Notes: generated by a model not told the origin, from the letters alone. DNA of 46,955 bases from Candidatus Uhrbacteria bacterium (GCA_018701105.1 JABIWD010000004.1:1-46955), one strand, 5' to 3'. Positions 35,530 through 45,661 are shown, numbered from the stretch's first letter. Made by a program: numbers and translations.

Positions 35530-36740
35530 TACTCGTAGTATTTCGGATCAACACGCACTGGCGAGATCGCTCGGAGCTTCTCGACGAGCGGTGGGAGCTC
35601 TTTTATCACGTAATCGATGTCAGCCTCGGTCGTGTCGCGGCCAAGAGTGAACCTCATTGAGCCGTGAGCGACCTCAAACGGCATTCCAAGCGCGATGATC
35701 ACGTGACTTGGGTCTAAAGACGCGCTCGTACACGCGGATCCAGTTGATGCGTAGATTCCTTTGGCGTCCAGGTAGAGCAAGAGCGCTTCTCCCTCAAGAT
35801 CCATGATGGAAATATTTACATTGTTCGGAACTCGTTGTTCGCGATCTCCGTTTAACCGAGTTTTTGGAATAGTATTCAAAATTCCTTCGATCAATTTCTC
35901 TCGTAACGGCAAAAGATGACTCGCATCTGCCTCGCGTCGACCTTGAACAAGCTCGAGAGCCTTTGCGAAACCTACAATCGCCGCAACATTCTCCGTTCCA
36001 GGACGAATTCCCTTTTCTTGCGCGCCACCAAACGTGAGTGGTTGCAACTTTGTCCCTCGTTTTACAAACAAAGCGCCAACTCCCTTTGGTCCATATACTT
36101 TTGATCCGTTGATCGACAGTAAATCAACGTGGAGTTTGCGAACATCGAGATCTAGATATGCCGTGGCCTGCATCGCGTCTGTATGCAGAGCAACGTACTG
36201 CGCTTTTCCACCCTTCCTCATCTTCTCAATCGCGTTTCCGATCTCCGCAACCGGCTGGATCGTTCCAATCTCGTTGTTAACGAGCATAACTGACACGATA
36301 GTCGTATCCTCGCGTATAGCATCAAGAACTTTCTTGGCATCAACGATCCCATTTTTCTCAACCGGCACTATCGTAAGCTCGAATCCTTCTTTCTTTTCTA
36401 AATGCTGCATAGTCTCGAGCACAGCATGATGTTCGATCGCAGTCGTAACGATATGTTTCCCGTGTTTTGCATGAGCTCGAGCATACCCAAGGATCGCCAA
36501 GTTATCAGACTCGGTGCCTGATCCTGTAAACAAGATCTCATCCGGACGCGCTCCTAGAAACTCCGCAATCTCGCTCCGCGCTGCATCGAGCTGATCCTTT
36601 GCCCGCTTTCCCTCACTGTGAAAACTCCCTGCGTTTCCCTGTACCGCTTTCATGAAACTCGAAACAACATCAACAACCGCCTCATCAGTAGGCGTTGCGG
36701 CTGCGTGGTCTAGATATACGCTATGTCCGTTGGCAGTCAT
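35529..36740 (-). CDS. cysteine desulfurase NifS/IscS-like
   Basis: VYLDHAAATPTDEAVV; SINGSKVYGPKGVGALFVKRGT; STGSACTSASLDPSHVIIALG. Confidence 0.92.
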   Translation of the reverse strand: MTANGHSVYLDHAAATPTDEAVVDVVSSFMKAVQGNAGSFHSEGKRAKDQLDAARSEIAEFLGARPDEILFTGSGTESDNLAILGYARAHAKHGKHIVTTAIEHHAVLETMQHLEKKEGFELTIVPVEKNGIVDAKKVLDAIREDTTIVSVMLVNNEIGTIQPVAEIGNAIEKMRKGGKAQYVALHTDAMQATAYLDLDVRKLHVDLLSINGSKVYGPKGVGALFVKRGTKLQPLTFGGAQEKGIRPGTENVAAIVGFAKALELVQGRREADASHLLPLREKLIEGILNTIPKTRLNGDREQRVPNNVNISIMDLEGEALLLYLDAKGIYASTGSACTSASLDPSHVIIALGMPFEVAHGSMRFTLGRDTTEADIDYVIKELPPLVEKLRAISPVRVDPKYYE

Positions 36741-36781
36741 AATAGAGCCAAGGTATCTGGAATATGGTCGCGCGTCAAGGA

Positions 36782-36810
36782 TTGACGGGACGCCCGCTAA
36801 CTGCTAATCT
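36782..36810 (+). promoter_or_regulatory. promoter TTGACG-N17-TAATCT
   Basis: Divergent from a nifS promoter (CGTCAA 36773-36778 on plus strand, TTGACG-N17-TACCTT on minus). Confidence 0.55.
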
Positions 36811-36837
36811 CGAATTCCACACACGGAGGAAACCCCC

Positions 36838-37176
36838 ATGAGAGAATACTTGGGAGAGATCTTGATCGGCATCGTGCTCCTGACGATGCTGATTGCCTGG
36901 TACAGGTCGAGCGATTTCAGGATGAACCGCAGGATCAAGCAGCACAAGCTGATCGCTGCTCGACACATCACGCGTTACGGGAACATGGAGCGATGGGAGC
37001 TCAAAGAAGCCCCAGGAGTCGACCAGGCGATCATGGAATGTGCCCTTGCGATGATGCGACGAGATGGCATGATCAAGGTCAAGACAGCGCCGCCGCCAAG
37101 CGGAACGGACGCGATCGAGGAGTTCCACAGCTTCACCGATACAGGAGAGACCTGGGCCCAGGAACTCCTGGCCTGA
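36838..37176 (+). CDS. orphan membrane-anchored protein with winged-helix-like C-terminus
   Basis: SD GGAGG; N-terminal TM ILIGIVLLTMLIAWY; C-terminal HSFTDTGETWAQELLA. Confidence 0.55.
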   Translation: MREYLGEILIGIVLLTMLIAWYRSSDFRMNRRIKQHKLIAARHITRYGNMERWELKEAPGVDQAIMECALAMMRRDGMIKVKTAPPPSGTDAIEEFHSFTDTGETWAQELLA

Positions 37177-37177
37177 C

Positions 37178-37213
37178 ACAAAGCCGCCCTGTCCTGGGGC
37201 GGTGATTTTTATT
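37178..37213 (+). terminator. Rho-independent terminator
   Basis: AAAGCCGCCCTGTCCTGGGGCGGTGATTTTTATT. Confidence 0.7.
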
Positions 37214-37223
37214 ATGCGACCGA

Positions 37224-37252
37224 TTGACACATGGTTCGAAATGATGTTTTAT
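37224..37252 (+). promoter_or_regulatory. promoter TTGACA-N17-TTTTAT
   Basis: Exact 17-bp spacing upstream of the 37277 mini-gene. Confidence 0.55.
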
Positions 37253-37276
37253 GTCCGCAGAAGACGGAGGAGAAAG

Positions 37277-37411
37277 CATGGCAACAGCAGTGATGGAAAC
37301 AGTTGCAATGGCGATGTACGGCGTTTGGTGGATTGGGGTTCTATGTATCGGGGGCTTCGTAATCAAGGAGGCCTTCAGGTCCGAGCCGCCTTCACCGATG
37401 CCATCCCACTA
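37277..37411 (+). CDS. 44-aa membrane microprotein (absent from the supplied ORF track)
   Basis: SD GGAGGAG; MATAVMETVAMAMYGVWWIGVLCIGGFVIKEAFRSEPPSPMPSH*; next gene follows after 10 nt. Confidence 0.6.
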
Positions 37412-37421
37412 GGAGAGACAG

Positions 37422-37805
37422 ATGGATAAAACAGTACTCGCGATCGAGATCGCGACAATACTCGTGCTGATTGCCTTGGCCGTACGTAAGCGGCGCTTGG
37501 ACACGCCGAGTAAGAGGCGACTCGAGTCCGAGAAGAAGGTAGAGGAGTGCACATACCTCGTAGCGAAGCACCTCTTCAAACGAGACGAGGTTCTACTCTC
37601 AGAGCTCCGGCGTGAGCTCGACGTCGACAACAAGACCTTGGAGCAAGTTCTGCACACGCTCAAAAGATCAGGTCACGTTTCATACAGGTCCAGTCTCCTC
37701 CTCGTTGGACACATGTCGGGACCCGACAGGGGTAGACGAGACTACTTCTGGCTCACGCCCAAGGGCAGAGCCTGGGCTGGTGACCTCACGAAGAAGACCG
37801 CATGA
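37422..37805 (+). CDS. orphan membrane-anchored winged-helix-like protein
   Basis: TM TVLAIEIATILVLIALAVRKRR; KHLFKRDEVLLSELRRELDVDNKTLEQVLHTLKRSGHV...YFWLTPKGRAWAGDL. Confidence 0.6.
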   Translation: MDKTVLAIEIATILVLIALAVRKRRLDTPSKRRLESEKKVEECTYLVAKHLFKRDEVLLSELRRELDVDNKTLEQVLHTLKRSGHVSYRSSLLLVGHMSGPDRGRRDYFWLTPKGRAWAGDLTKKTA

Positions 37806-37842
37806 CAAAAGCCGCCCTAATCTGGGGCGGCCGTTTTTATTT
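37806..37842 (+). terminator. Rho-independent terminator
   Basis: AAAAGCCGCCCTAATCTGGGGCGGCCGTTTTTATTT. Confidence 0.7.
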
Positions 37843-38059
37843 CAACAACTTTTTGACGGGACGTATGTCCGCGGACAACGTCAACTTCCGATTTTCTGAC
37901 TCCATAATGCTCAGCAAGCACCTTTACAAGCTCAACGTTCGCCTTGCCTTTCTCCGGCGCGGCATGAATGCGAACTTTTAAAGTCCCATCCGCCATCTCC
38001 CCGACAACTTCAGAGATTTGCGCACCTGGGATCACCTTGATTTTTACTTGCTTGACCAC
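37817..38059 (-). CDS. DUF167/YggU family protein
   Basis: VKIKVIPGAQISEVVGEMADGTLKVRIHAAPEKGKANVELVKVLAEHYGVRKSEVDVVRGHTSRQKVVEI. Confidence 0.88.
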   Translation of the reverse strand: MVKQVKIKVIPGAQISEVVGEMADGTLKVRIHAAPEKGKANVELVKVLAEHYGVRKSEVDVVRGHTSRQKVVEIKTAAPD

Positions 38060-38067
38060 AAACTAAC

Positions 38068-39363
38068 TTACGCCTGCTTTACCATCTTCTCGCGCAAGAA
38101 TGCAATCACTTTCTGGTTTCGCATTCGGTGCTTCATGTACTCTCGGTACTGCGCAGTCTCTACCTGCTCCTTCTGCGCCTCGTTATCCTGATAAAAACTT
38201 GCTTGCTTTGTAATCTCCTCGGTCACGTCGTCGTCAGTTGCTTCAATCTCCTCTACCTTCGCAACCTCTCGCAACACAAGCGCTACCTTAACTCGCAATT
38301 CGGCCTGGTCCTTCCATGACTCTCGCAGCTCCTTTGGAGTTTTACTGATCTGCTGTAGGTAATCTACAAACTTTCCTCCCTGTCGTTCAACAGAATGCTC
38401 CAACTCGTGCACCATCTTGTCGAGCTCGTCGTTTACGAGCGCCTCAGGGATGTCTTCAAACTTTGTCTTGTTAGAAAGAAGCTCCAACATCTCTCGCTCC
38501 TGTCGATTCTTCTCCTCCTCAATCTGTTCCTTCTCCAAATTCTCTCGCAACTTTGTCTTAAGCTCTTCCAAAGACTCCAAACCGATGCTCTTTGCAAATT
38601 CTTCGTTGATCTCGGGCTTGTCCAACTTGAAAACCTCATTAACCTTAACCTCGGCATCAACCTCGTTACCGGCTAGGTTCTTTTGATAGTGATCTTCTGG
38701 GAAAGTTACCTTGAAAGTCTTCTCCTCACCTTCCTTCATTCCCTTCACACCTTCTTTAATACCAGGAACAACAGTATCCTGCGCCATGTAGACTTTAAAT
38801 CCCTGTGCCTGCCCTCCTTCAAGAGGCACATTGTCTTTCTTTAACATAAGGTCGATCACTCCAAGCTCATCGTCGCCCAATACAGTACCTTTATCTGCAC
38901 GTACTTCCTTTGTCTGCATGCGCGCGATCTCCTCAACAGCTTTGTCCACCTCTTTCTCTTCCACCTTCTTCCCGGCAGACTTAATAGACAACTTCTTGTA
39001 GTCACCGAGCTTTGTGATGGCTGGCATCAATGCAATCACCGCAGTGAAAACAAGATCGTTCCCAGGAACCATCTTCTCAATGTCGATCTTTGGCATTCCT
39101 ACTCCGTTCAAATCCTCCTTATCCGCCGCCTGCACGTAATACAAGCTAACCGCAGGCTCAAGTGCCTCCTCCAGCACCTTCATCTCTCCAACCTGATTAA
39201 TAACAGCATCGAGTGTGGCCTTCCCCTTTCGGAAACCATCAATCTCCATACCTTCAGAGATATGTGTAGCTGCAGTCAACAAGAATGGCTGCATCTCCTC
39301 GTTTGTGACTGTAATAGTCAACTTCACCTCGTTCTTTGAAATGTCTTCGCGTTTCACGTTCAT
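38068..39363 (-). CDS. tig: trigger factor
   Basis: MNVKREDISKNEVKLTITVTNEEMQPFL; IDGFRKGKATLDAV; PPIase-like and C-terminal chaperone regions. Confidence 0.88.
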   Translation of the reverse strand: MNVKREDISKNEVKLTITVTNEEMQPFLLTAATHISEGMEIDGFRKGKATLDAVINQVGEMKVLEEALEPAVSLYYVQAADKEDLNGVGMPKIDIEKMVPGNDLVFTAVIALMPAITKLGDYKKLSIKSAGKKVEEKEVDKAVEEIARMQTKEVRADKGTVLGDDELGVIDLMLKKDNVPLEGGQAQGFKVYMAQDTVVPGIKEGVKGMKEGEEKTFKVTFPEDHYQKNLAGNEVDAEVKVNEVFKLDKPEINEEFAKSIGLESLEELKTKLRENLEKEQIEEEKNRQEREMLELLSNKTKFEDIPEALVNDELDKMVHELEHSVERQGGKFVDYLQQISKTPKELRESWKDQAELRVKVALVLREVAKVEEIEATDDDVTEEITKQASFYQDNEAQKEQVETAQYREYMKHRMRNQKVIAFLREKMVKQA

Positions 39364-39469
39364 ATATATAGATAAGTATGCGCGGAGGATAAAGAAAATA
39401 CAGGTCTGTGTCAAGTATTACGCCTTGAAATAAAAAACGGGCACCCAGAGGATGCCGTCTCGTAGTTGT

Positions 39470-39841
39470 CTATGCGACTCGAGCGAGTGCCAGCTCGTCC
39501 TTGACGAGCTCTCGGAATGGCGCGATCTGATCCATCCGCCCCCAAGCACCGACCCAGTTCCAGTGGCCGCTCTCACGAAGAAAGCTACCACACGGAAGCG
39601 CGCTCCACTTGATGGCAGGATCATCTCTGTCGATGGTGCGCAGGTACCTCCTGATCATGCCGTCGTACAGGCACGCGTTCCCGTTGAAGAACGATGCATC
39701 GCCTGCCACCAGATCCCGCTTCCCAGTTCCACGATTGAAGATCACCATGAAGGCAACCTTATCAAGGATCACGAGCATGTCTGCAGCCTCTTGTCCGGTC
39801 AGAGGCGTCGTGCCCCTCTCAGTGTAAAGCAATACTCTCAC
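39470..39841 (-). CDS. orphan small protein (123 aa)
   Basis: MRVLLYTERGTTPLTGQEAADMLVILDKVAF...; own TTGACA-N17-TAGGCT promoter (39880-39908) and terminator. Confidence 0.55.
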   Translation of the reverse strand: MRVLLYTERGTTPLTGQEAADMLVILDKVAFMVIFNRGTGKRDLVAGDASFFNGNACLYDGMIRRYLRTIDRDDPAIKWSALPCGSFLRESGHWNWVGAWGRMDQIAPFRELVKDELALARVA

Positions 39842-39940
39842 ATCAACCTCCTCGGTTTCCCCGGTTTTTAGGTGACTGGAGCCTACTCAATTTCCCTGGT
39901 TTTGTCAACCCAAAAGACGAGCTCCCGCCCGTCTTTTGTT

Positions 39941-41245
39941 TTATCGAATGTATTCCAATGGGTTTACGAACTTTCCGTTTCGGATCACCTCAAAGTGAAG
40001 GTGGGTTCCGGTGGATCGTCCCGTTGTTCCACAGACTCCCAACGGAGTTCCCTGTGAAATCTGCTGACCGTCTGACACGGCTAGGCTCGCATGGTGTCCG
40101 TATCGAGTAACGATTCCATTTCCATGGTTAATCTCCACCGTCAGACCATAACCGCCCTTCCATCCTGCAAACTGCACGTACCCGTCGTCGGACGCGTAGT
40201 TGTGGTGTGTGAAGTGACAGTCGACGTCCAGACCCGTATGCCTCCAACCGTAGTACTGCGTGATCGTTCGCAAGTCTGTTGGCCAGATCATTCGCCCGGG
40301 ACTCTTAGGAGCAGGAGTTGCCGGAGTCGATGGCGCCGCTGTTGGGGTCGAGAAGACTCGAGCGACCGACGTTGTTCTTGATGGAGCTGAGGCGATCAAC
40401 TTACCATCTGGGATCAATAGAAGCTCGCCGATCGAAAGATCACCTGCGTCTGCCAAGTTGTTAAATGTCAAAATCTTTTCGGTATCAGAATCGTACTTGT
40501 TCGCGATCTTGATCAACGTATCGCCCGACTTAACCTTATGCTGAACTCCATCAACCGGCATGATGGTCAACTCGTTCCCCGGTCGAATAACTGACCGCGT
40601 ACTCAAACTGTTTGACCACAGCAATGTGTTGATAGAAATTCCATGAGCCTGCGCGATAGTTCCCAAAGTGTCTCCGATCTGAACTTCATACTCCGTCACG
40701 TCAGTCCTTGGCGCCACACTCTCGCCGACCTCAGAGATCGTAGGTGCAACAATGGCAGCTCCACCAGATACCACGGCAACATAGTCGTCCAATGGATCAT
40801 GGAAGTCTATGTCAGGTTGCACGCTCAACGCAGAGAGTCCTAAATAGTTTGATGGTTTTGAAACAGGAGCGTCCGATCGCACAACGATCGTGACATTAGA
40901 CTGATCAGACACCAAGCCATACAAAATACTCTTTTGTCCAAAGTCCTCCGCACGCAAACCACTCGCTTGAACGTTCATTACACTCGTTCCAAATGCGACC
41001 AATACCACCAACACATGAATCGCGTATCGGTTTGTAAGGAAGTACATCAGTTTGTTCTTCCCGGGCACATAAAATTTTGCCGTTGCTCGTCGAATATAGA
41101 AAATAGCCCGATACAGCGGAACTCCAATTGTCCGCAATAACGAACGAGTTCCCCACTGTAGTGGGATCGCTAGCCATCGCAGAAGGCGCTTGGCATAGAA
41201 GGTTGTTATGGCGCTACCTTTGACTACAAGTATGAATACTCGCAC
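39941..41245 (-). CDS. M23 metallopeptidase with two LysM domains
   Basis: YEVQIGDTLGTIAQAHGISINTLLWSNSL; HKVKSGDTLIKIANKYDSD; WRHTGLDVDCHF; GTHLHFEVIRNGKFVNPLEYI. Confidence 0.93.
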   Translation of the reverse strand: MRVFILVVKGSAITTFYAKRLLRWLAIPLQWGTRSLLRTIGVPLYRAIFYIRRATAKFYVPGKNKLMYFLTNRYAIHVLVVLVAFGTSVMNVQASGLRAEDFGQKSILYGLVSDQSNVTIVVRSDAPVSKPSNYLGLSALSVQPDIDFHDPLDDYVAVVSGGAAIVAPTISEVGESVAPRTDVTEYEVQIGDTLGTIAQAHGISINTLLWSNSLSTRSVIRPGNELTIMPVDGVQHKVKSGDTLIKIANKYDSDTEKILTFNNLADAGDLSIGELLLIPDGKLIASAPSRTTSVARVFSTPTAAPSTPATPAPKSPGRMIWPTDLRTITQYYGWRHTGLDVDCHFTHHNYASDDGYVQFAGWKGGYGLTVEINHGNGIVTRYGHHASLAVSDGQQISQGTPLGVCGTTGRSTGTHLHFEVIRNGKFVNPLEYIR

Positions 41246-41319
41246 TAAGATGCGCTTTATTTGTAGGTAAATATGCTCTCTTTAAGAGAAAGTTACGATA
41301 TCTCGAAAATGGGAACTCG

Positions 41320-42069
41320 TCAATCAGTATGACTACCAACTCTTTTGTGTGGGTCTTTGTACGCAAGAGCAGGCGGATCCAGGTATTCGTTCAACTGCGG
41401 AATCCCTTTCAACGCCGGAGGACCGCTGAGTGACCCCTCTACCCTCTCCAAACGATCATCGTCACCGTTCATAACCGTGACATACGAATGCCACGAGCTC
41501 TCGCCATCATTTTGATAGTACACAACACGCCGCTCAACCTTTCCATCAAGACCAAAGAAGTCGTCGTACACCATCTCGCCTTCATGACCATCATCCGCGT
41601 AAGTCCTCTGCTTGAAAAGCTTGCCGTCAACCTTCACTTCTTCTTGTGAGACAGTGCCGTCATTCCTGAACGCGCGATGAATCCATTGTTGCTGTTCCTT
41701 GCCATCCGCGCGTGCGATCGTTCGCATGTCCTCCAACTCAACGGTGCCATCCGGCATCTCCGCATATGCCCAAGACACCTCACCCGCCGGCATAACACCG
41801 GCCAGCCCCTTGTCGTACACCACGTAGTCCACCGGCAACCTCTGGTCGCCCGGCCGACTCAAGTGCTCGGACGACACAAAGACCTCGGTAGACTCAACGT
41901 TGACATTCAAGTCGACGTTTGCGTCGCGTCTGTCCTCTGTTCCATAGTCGGAGAGGTTGATGCCGTGAGAAATCTCATCAACTTCAACTGCATCCTCTCT
42001 CCGGCGAAGATCCTCTACCCTTGGAGCCTCAAAACGTTCCGATAATTGTGACGATGGTAGTTCACTCAT
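41320..42069 (-). CDS. hypothetical protein
   Basis: 249-aa ORF overlapping rnhB stop by 4 nt (ATGA). Confidence 0.55.
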   Translation of the reverse strand: MSELPSSQLSERFEAPRVEDLRRREDAVEVDEISHGINLSDYGTEDRRDANVDLNVNVESTEVFVSSEHLSRPGDQRLPVDYVVYDKGLAGVMPAGEVSWAYAEMPDGTVELEDMRTIARADGKEQQQWIHRAFRNDGTVSQEEVKVDGKLFKQRTYADDGHEGEMVYDDFFGLDGKVERRVVYYQNDGESSWHSYVTVMNGDDDRLERVEGSLSGPPALKGIPQLNEYLDPPALAYKDPHKRVGSHTD

Positions 42070-42692
42070 ATTGATATTGTAAATGATGCTCTATGTGCGC
42101 TTATCCGTCCGTGGTCAGCAACCGCCTGTCGGTGCTGCACAGTGCCGTAGCCTTTGTGTTTCGCAAATCCGTACTGCGGAAATTCTGTCTCGAGCTTTAA
42201 CATCATGCGATCTCGCGTTACTTTGGCTATGATCGATGCGGCCGCTATGCAGAATTCTTTTTGATCTCCCTTTATTATAGCAGTCTGTGGAAAATCTATG
42301 TTGATCGTATGTGCATCAACGAGCACATGTTCCACTTCTTCGAGCTCAGATACGGCTTTCTCCATCGCAAGTAGTGAGGCCTCCCGAATATTAATCTCAT
42401 CGATCACCGTAGCATCCACAATCCCGATACCAATGGAGATTGCAGCCAGATGTATCTCGTCAAACATCCTGTCACGAGCCTTTGCCGTCATTAACTTGGA
42501 ATCTCTTACCGCCAAACCATGATTTGCAGGCAAAATTACTGCTCCCGCTACCACTGGGCCGGCCAAAGCACCGGCGCCAGCCTCGTCTACGCCTGCTATT
42601 AGCACCAAACCAGAGGATCGGAGCTTTTTTGCGATATCACCGGTAGGCAAAATCATATTTGGGTCGTTTTTATTGACATTTTCGGCTAACAT
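42066..42692 (-). CDS. rnhB: ribonuclease HII
   Basis: LIAGVDEAGAGALAGPVVAGAVIL; KGDQKEFCIAAASIIAKVTRDRMM; FAKHKGYGT. Confidence 0.95.
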   Translation of the reverse strand: MLAENVNKNDPNMILPTGDIAKKLRSSGLVLIAGVDEAGAGALAGPVVAGAVILPANHGLAVRDSKLMTAKARDRMFDEIHLAAISIGIGIVDATVIDEINIREASLLAMEKAVSELEEVEHVLVDAHTINIDFPQTAIIKGDQKEFCIAAASIIAKVTRDRMMLKLETEFPQYGFAKHKGYGTVQHRQAVADHGRISAHRASFTISI

Positions 42693-42746
42693 AACGTATT
42701 ATAGCGTCACTTCGTATTAATTGAAAGACACGATTCTAATCTATAT

Positions 42747-44738
42747 ATGAGCACGATCTCATTCGCTATCGTAGCCAGCCTTATTGGGCTAATCTACGGA
42801 CTTTACTTAGTTCGATGGATCCTACGTCTTCCTGCCGGGGAAGGAAAAATGACCGGTATCGCTTTAGCCATCCAGGAAGGGGCAAAAGCATTTCTAAATC
42901 GCCAGTACACAATGATCTCCTACATCGGAATAGGTGCATTGATACTTATCTGGGCCTTCCTTGGCATGAACACAGCCATTGGTTTCCTTATCGGAGCCGT
43001 TTTATCCGGAACAGCCGGGTACCTTGGTATGTGGGTGTCAGTTCGAGCTAACGTTCGAACTGCAGAAGCCGCAAAGAAGGGAGTTCACGAGGCAGTAGAG
43101 GTCGCAGTTAAAGGAGGTGCTATCACAGGTCTATTCGTTGTAGGTCTTGCACTTCTTGGACTAAGCCTATTCTGGCACTTCACTGGAGACGTTCAGGCAC
43201 TACTTGGATTCGCCTTTGGTGGATCTTTGATTTCAGTGTTCGCACGACTTGGTGGAGGAATCTTCACAAAGGCTGCTGACGTTGGAGCAGACCTTGTTGG
43301 AAAGGTGGAAGCCGGAATTCCAGAAGACGACCCACGAAACCCAGCCGTTATTGCAGACAATGTTGGAGACAACGTTGGAGACTGTGCAGGAATGGCCGCT
43401 GACTTGTTTGAGACATACGCAGTGACTGCGGTTGCCGCTATGTTGCTCGCGTACATTTCATTCGCTGGGAATGATGTAGTTGTTTTATTCCCTCTGGTAC
43501 TTGGTGCAATATCCATAATCACAGGAATCATAGGACTATTCTTTATCAAGCTTGGACCTAAGTTGAACATCATGGCCGCCCTTTACAAAGGATTGGCCGT
43601 ATCAGCAATACTTTCTGCTGTTGCGTTCTACTTTGCAGCAAAGTGGCAGCTTGATGGTATCGAAGGTATCAACTCAATGAATATCTTCTGGTCAGCCATG
43701 GTGGGACTCGGTATCACCGGACTCCTTGTATGGATTACGGAATACTACACATCAACAGAATTCAGCCCAGTAAAGAATCTTGCAAAGGCCTCTGAGACTG
43801 GACACGGAACAAACGTGATTGCGGGGCTCGCGCTTTCAATGCGCTCAACTGCATATCCGATTATAGTCATCGTTGCAGGAATGCTTCTAGCCTCATGGCT
43901 TGGCGGACTATTCGGAATTGCAATCGCTGCAATGTCGATGTTGTCTCTAGCAGGTGTAATCGTAACGCTCGATGCGTTCGGGCCTATCGCAGATAACGCA
44001 GGTGGAATTGCCGAGATGGCAGAGCTTCCAGAGAAGGTTCGAGAAGTTACAGATGAACTCGACGCTGTTGGAAACACAACGAAGGCCGTAACAAAGGGTT
44101 ACGCCATTGGATCAGCCGCTCTTGCAACTCTAGTTCTCTTTGGAGACTACACTCACAAGCTAGAGGAGCTTGGAGCAGGAGCTGAGTTCCTAATCAACGA
44201 CCCTAAGGTTATTGCAGGACTCTTTATTGGAGGACTTCTTCCTTACCTCTTTGGTGCATTTGCCATGGAGGCAGTTGGAAAGGTTGCTGGTAAGGTTGTT
44301 GAAGAAGTTCGACGACAGTTCCGAGAGATCAAAGGAATCATGGATGGTTCAGGAAAGCCTGAGTACGGAGTCTGCGTGGACATCGTTACAAAGGGTGCAT
44401 TGAACGCGATGATCGTACCTTCATTGATTCCTATCGTTGTTCCTATCGCAGTTGGATTCATCCTAGGGCCAGCGGCTCTAGGAGGTGTACTGATCGGATC
44501 AATCATCACGGGAATCTTTGTTGCGATCTCTATGACCACAGGTGGTGGTGCATGGGACAACGCAAAGAAGTATGTTGAACTTGGAAACTTTGGTGGTAAA
44601 GGATCTGTTGCGCACGCCGCAGCAGTTACAGGAGATACAGTTGGTGATCCATACAAGGACACAGCTGGTCCAGCTATCAACCCAATGATCAAAATCGTAA
44701 ACCTTGTAGCGCTACTAATCGTGGCCCTCATCGTTTAA
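42747..44738 (+). CDS. hppA: membrane-bound proton-translocating pyrophosphatase
   Basis: [74 protein letters not shown]. Confidence 0.96.
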   Translation: MSTISFAIVASLIGLIYGLYLVRWILRLPAGEGKMTGIALAIQEGAKAFLNRQYTMISYIGIGALILIWAFLGMNTAIGFLIGAVLSGTAGYLGMWVSVRANVRTAEAAKKGVHEAVEVAVKGGAITGLFVVGLALLGLSLFWHFTGDVQALLGFAFGGSLISVFARLGGGIFTKAADVGADLVGKVEAGIPEDDPRNPAVIADNVGDNVGDCAGMAADLFETYAVTAVAAMLLAYISFAGNDVVVLFPLVLGAISIITGIIGLFFIKLGPKLNIMAALYKGLAVSAILSAVAFYFAAKWQLDGIEGINSMNIFWSAMVGLGITGLLVWITEYYTSTEFSPVKNLAKASETGHGTNVIAGLALSMRSTAYPIIVIVAGMLLASWLGGLFGIAIAAMSMLSLAGVIVTLDAFGPIADNAGGIAEMAELPEKVREVTDELDAVGNTTKAVTKGYAIGSAALATLVLFGDYTHKLEELGAGAEFLINDPKVIAGLFIGGLLPYLFGAFAMEAVGKVAGKVVEEVRRQFREIKGIMDGSGKPEYGVCVDIVTKGALNAMIVPSLIPIVVPIAVGFILGPAALGGVLIGSIITGIFVAISMTTGGGAWDNAKKYVELGNFGGKGSVAHAAAVTGDTVGDPYKDTAGPAINPMIKIVNLVALLIVALIV

Positions 44739-44747
44739 CAAGAAAAT

Positions 44748-44778
44748 AAAGCAGCCCTTAACGGGGCTGTTTTTGTTT
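44748..44778 (+). terminator. Rho-independent terminator
   Basis: AAGCAGCCCTTAACGGGGCTGTTTTTGTTT. Confidence 0.7.
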
Positions 44779-44788
44779 GCGGTGGGTA

Positions 44789-44817
44789 TTGACACCTTGT
44801 ACTTTCCGTGATAACAC
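44789..44817 (+). promoter_or_regulatory. promoter TTGACA-N17-TAACAC
   Basis: Upstream of the 44848 gene. Confidence 0.5.
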
Positions 44818-44847
44818 TGAAGCAGATCAACCGAAAGGAGATCCACT

Positions 44848-45573
44848 ATGGCACTTCAGCCACAGGTGAATAGCACAGAGGTCGTCCAAGACGGCGACTG
44901 TCTCGAGGTGGAGTTTTCGAAGACGAGAGTCAAGGTCACCAACGTGCGCGATGACGAAGCGTTGGGAACCGGAACCCATAGCTTCGACATGAGGCTGACT
45001 CCGGACGGAGTGAGGCCTCGCCTCTTCTTCAAGGTCTGGAGCCTGGTTCACGAGCTCTTCCTGAACGGCCATGGCAGGACCTTCTGCAAGGTTCCGTTGC
45101 CCCAGAGTGGCGACGCGTGGTGCGGAGGAGGATACGTCAAACATGAGGACGGCTCCGGCGAGGTCAGCGAGTACACCGTGCAAGGTGGCGATACGATCAC
45201 ACTGCGCACCCCTGTCCACGGTGACAAGGAGTGTGAGTGGGATGTCGCGCTGATCCGAGGTGCTCGCGAGATCGCGAAGAGGAAGTTCCACGAGGGCGGA
45301 CTCGGCAACTTCGAGACGGAGATGCTCTACGCACTGCACCGGACCGCCATGTTGGCGATGGTACAGCACCTGAACCCGCGAGGGCTTGGTGTCTGTGTCT
45401 GGCACGTGGACCTGGACCATGGAAGGCGCGGAGACCACCATGGAGGCGGGATCAAGCACGAAGTCAACTACGGTTTGCAGGGCTACAACATCGACGGGAT
45501 CGACCGGGGAGCCGCACGGGCGATCACGACCGTCGACTTCATGGTCCTGCCAGTCGGTACGCCACTCCGATAA
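44848..45573 (+). CDS. orphan protein (241 aa, high GC3)
   Basis: SD AAAGGAG; MALQPQVNSTEVVQDGDCLEVEFSKTRVKV...; strong terminator follows. Confidence 0.6.
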   Translation: MALQPQVNSTEVVQDGDCLEVEFSKTRVKVTNVRDDEALGTGTHSFDMRLTPDGVRPRLFFKVWSLVHELFLNGHGRTFCKVPLPQSGDAWCGGGYVKHEDGSGEVSEYTVQGGDTITLRTPVHGDKECEWDVALIRGAREIAKRKFHEGGLGNFETEMLYALHRTAMLAMVQHLNPRGLGVCVWHVDLDHGRRGDHHGGGIKHEVNYGLQGYNIDGIDRGAARAITTVDFMVLPVGTPLR

Positions 45574-45574
45574 A

Positions 45575-45612
45575 CGTCGGGCCTCAGCGCATGCTGGGGC
45601 CCGTTTTTTTTT
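45575..45612 (+). terminator. strong Rho-independent terminator
   Basis: CGGGCCTCAGC GCAT GCTGGGGCCCG TTTTTTTTT. Confidence 0.85.
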
Positions 45613-45616
45613 AAAT

Positions 45617-45653
45617 AAAAAAGGCGCACGACAGAAGGTCGCACGCCCCGTAG
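45617..45653 (-). terminator. Rho-independent terminator
   Basis: minus strand GGGGCGTGCGACCTTCTGTCGTGCGCCTTTTTT. Confidence 0.75.
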
Positions 45654-45661
45654 TACTCGAT

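Noticed and set aside
37855-37890. Apparent overlap of the 37806-37842 terminator with the 3' end of the DUF167 gene
   Set aside because: Convergent genes sharing a compact terminator region; common in compact genomes
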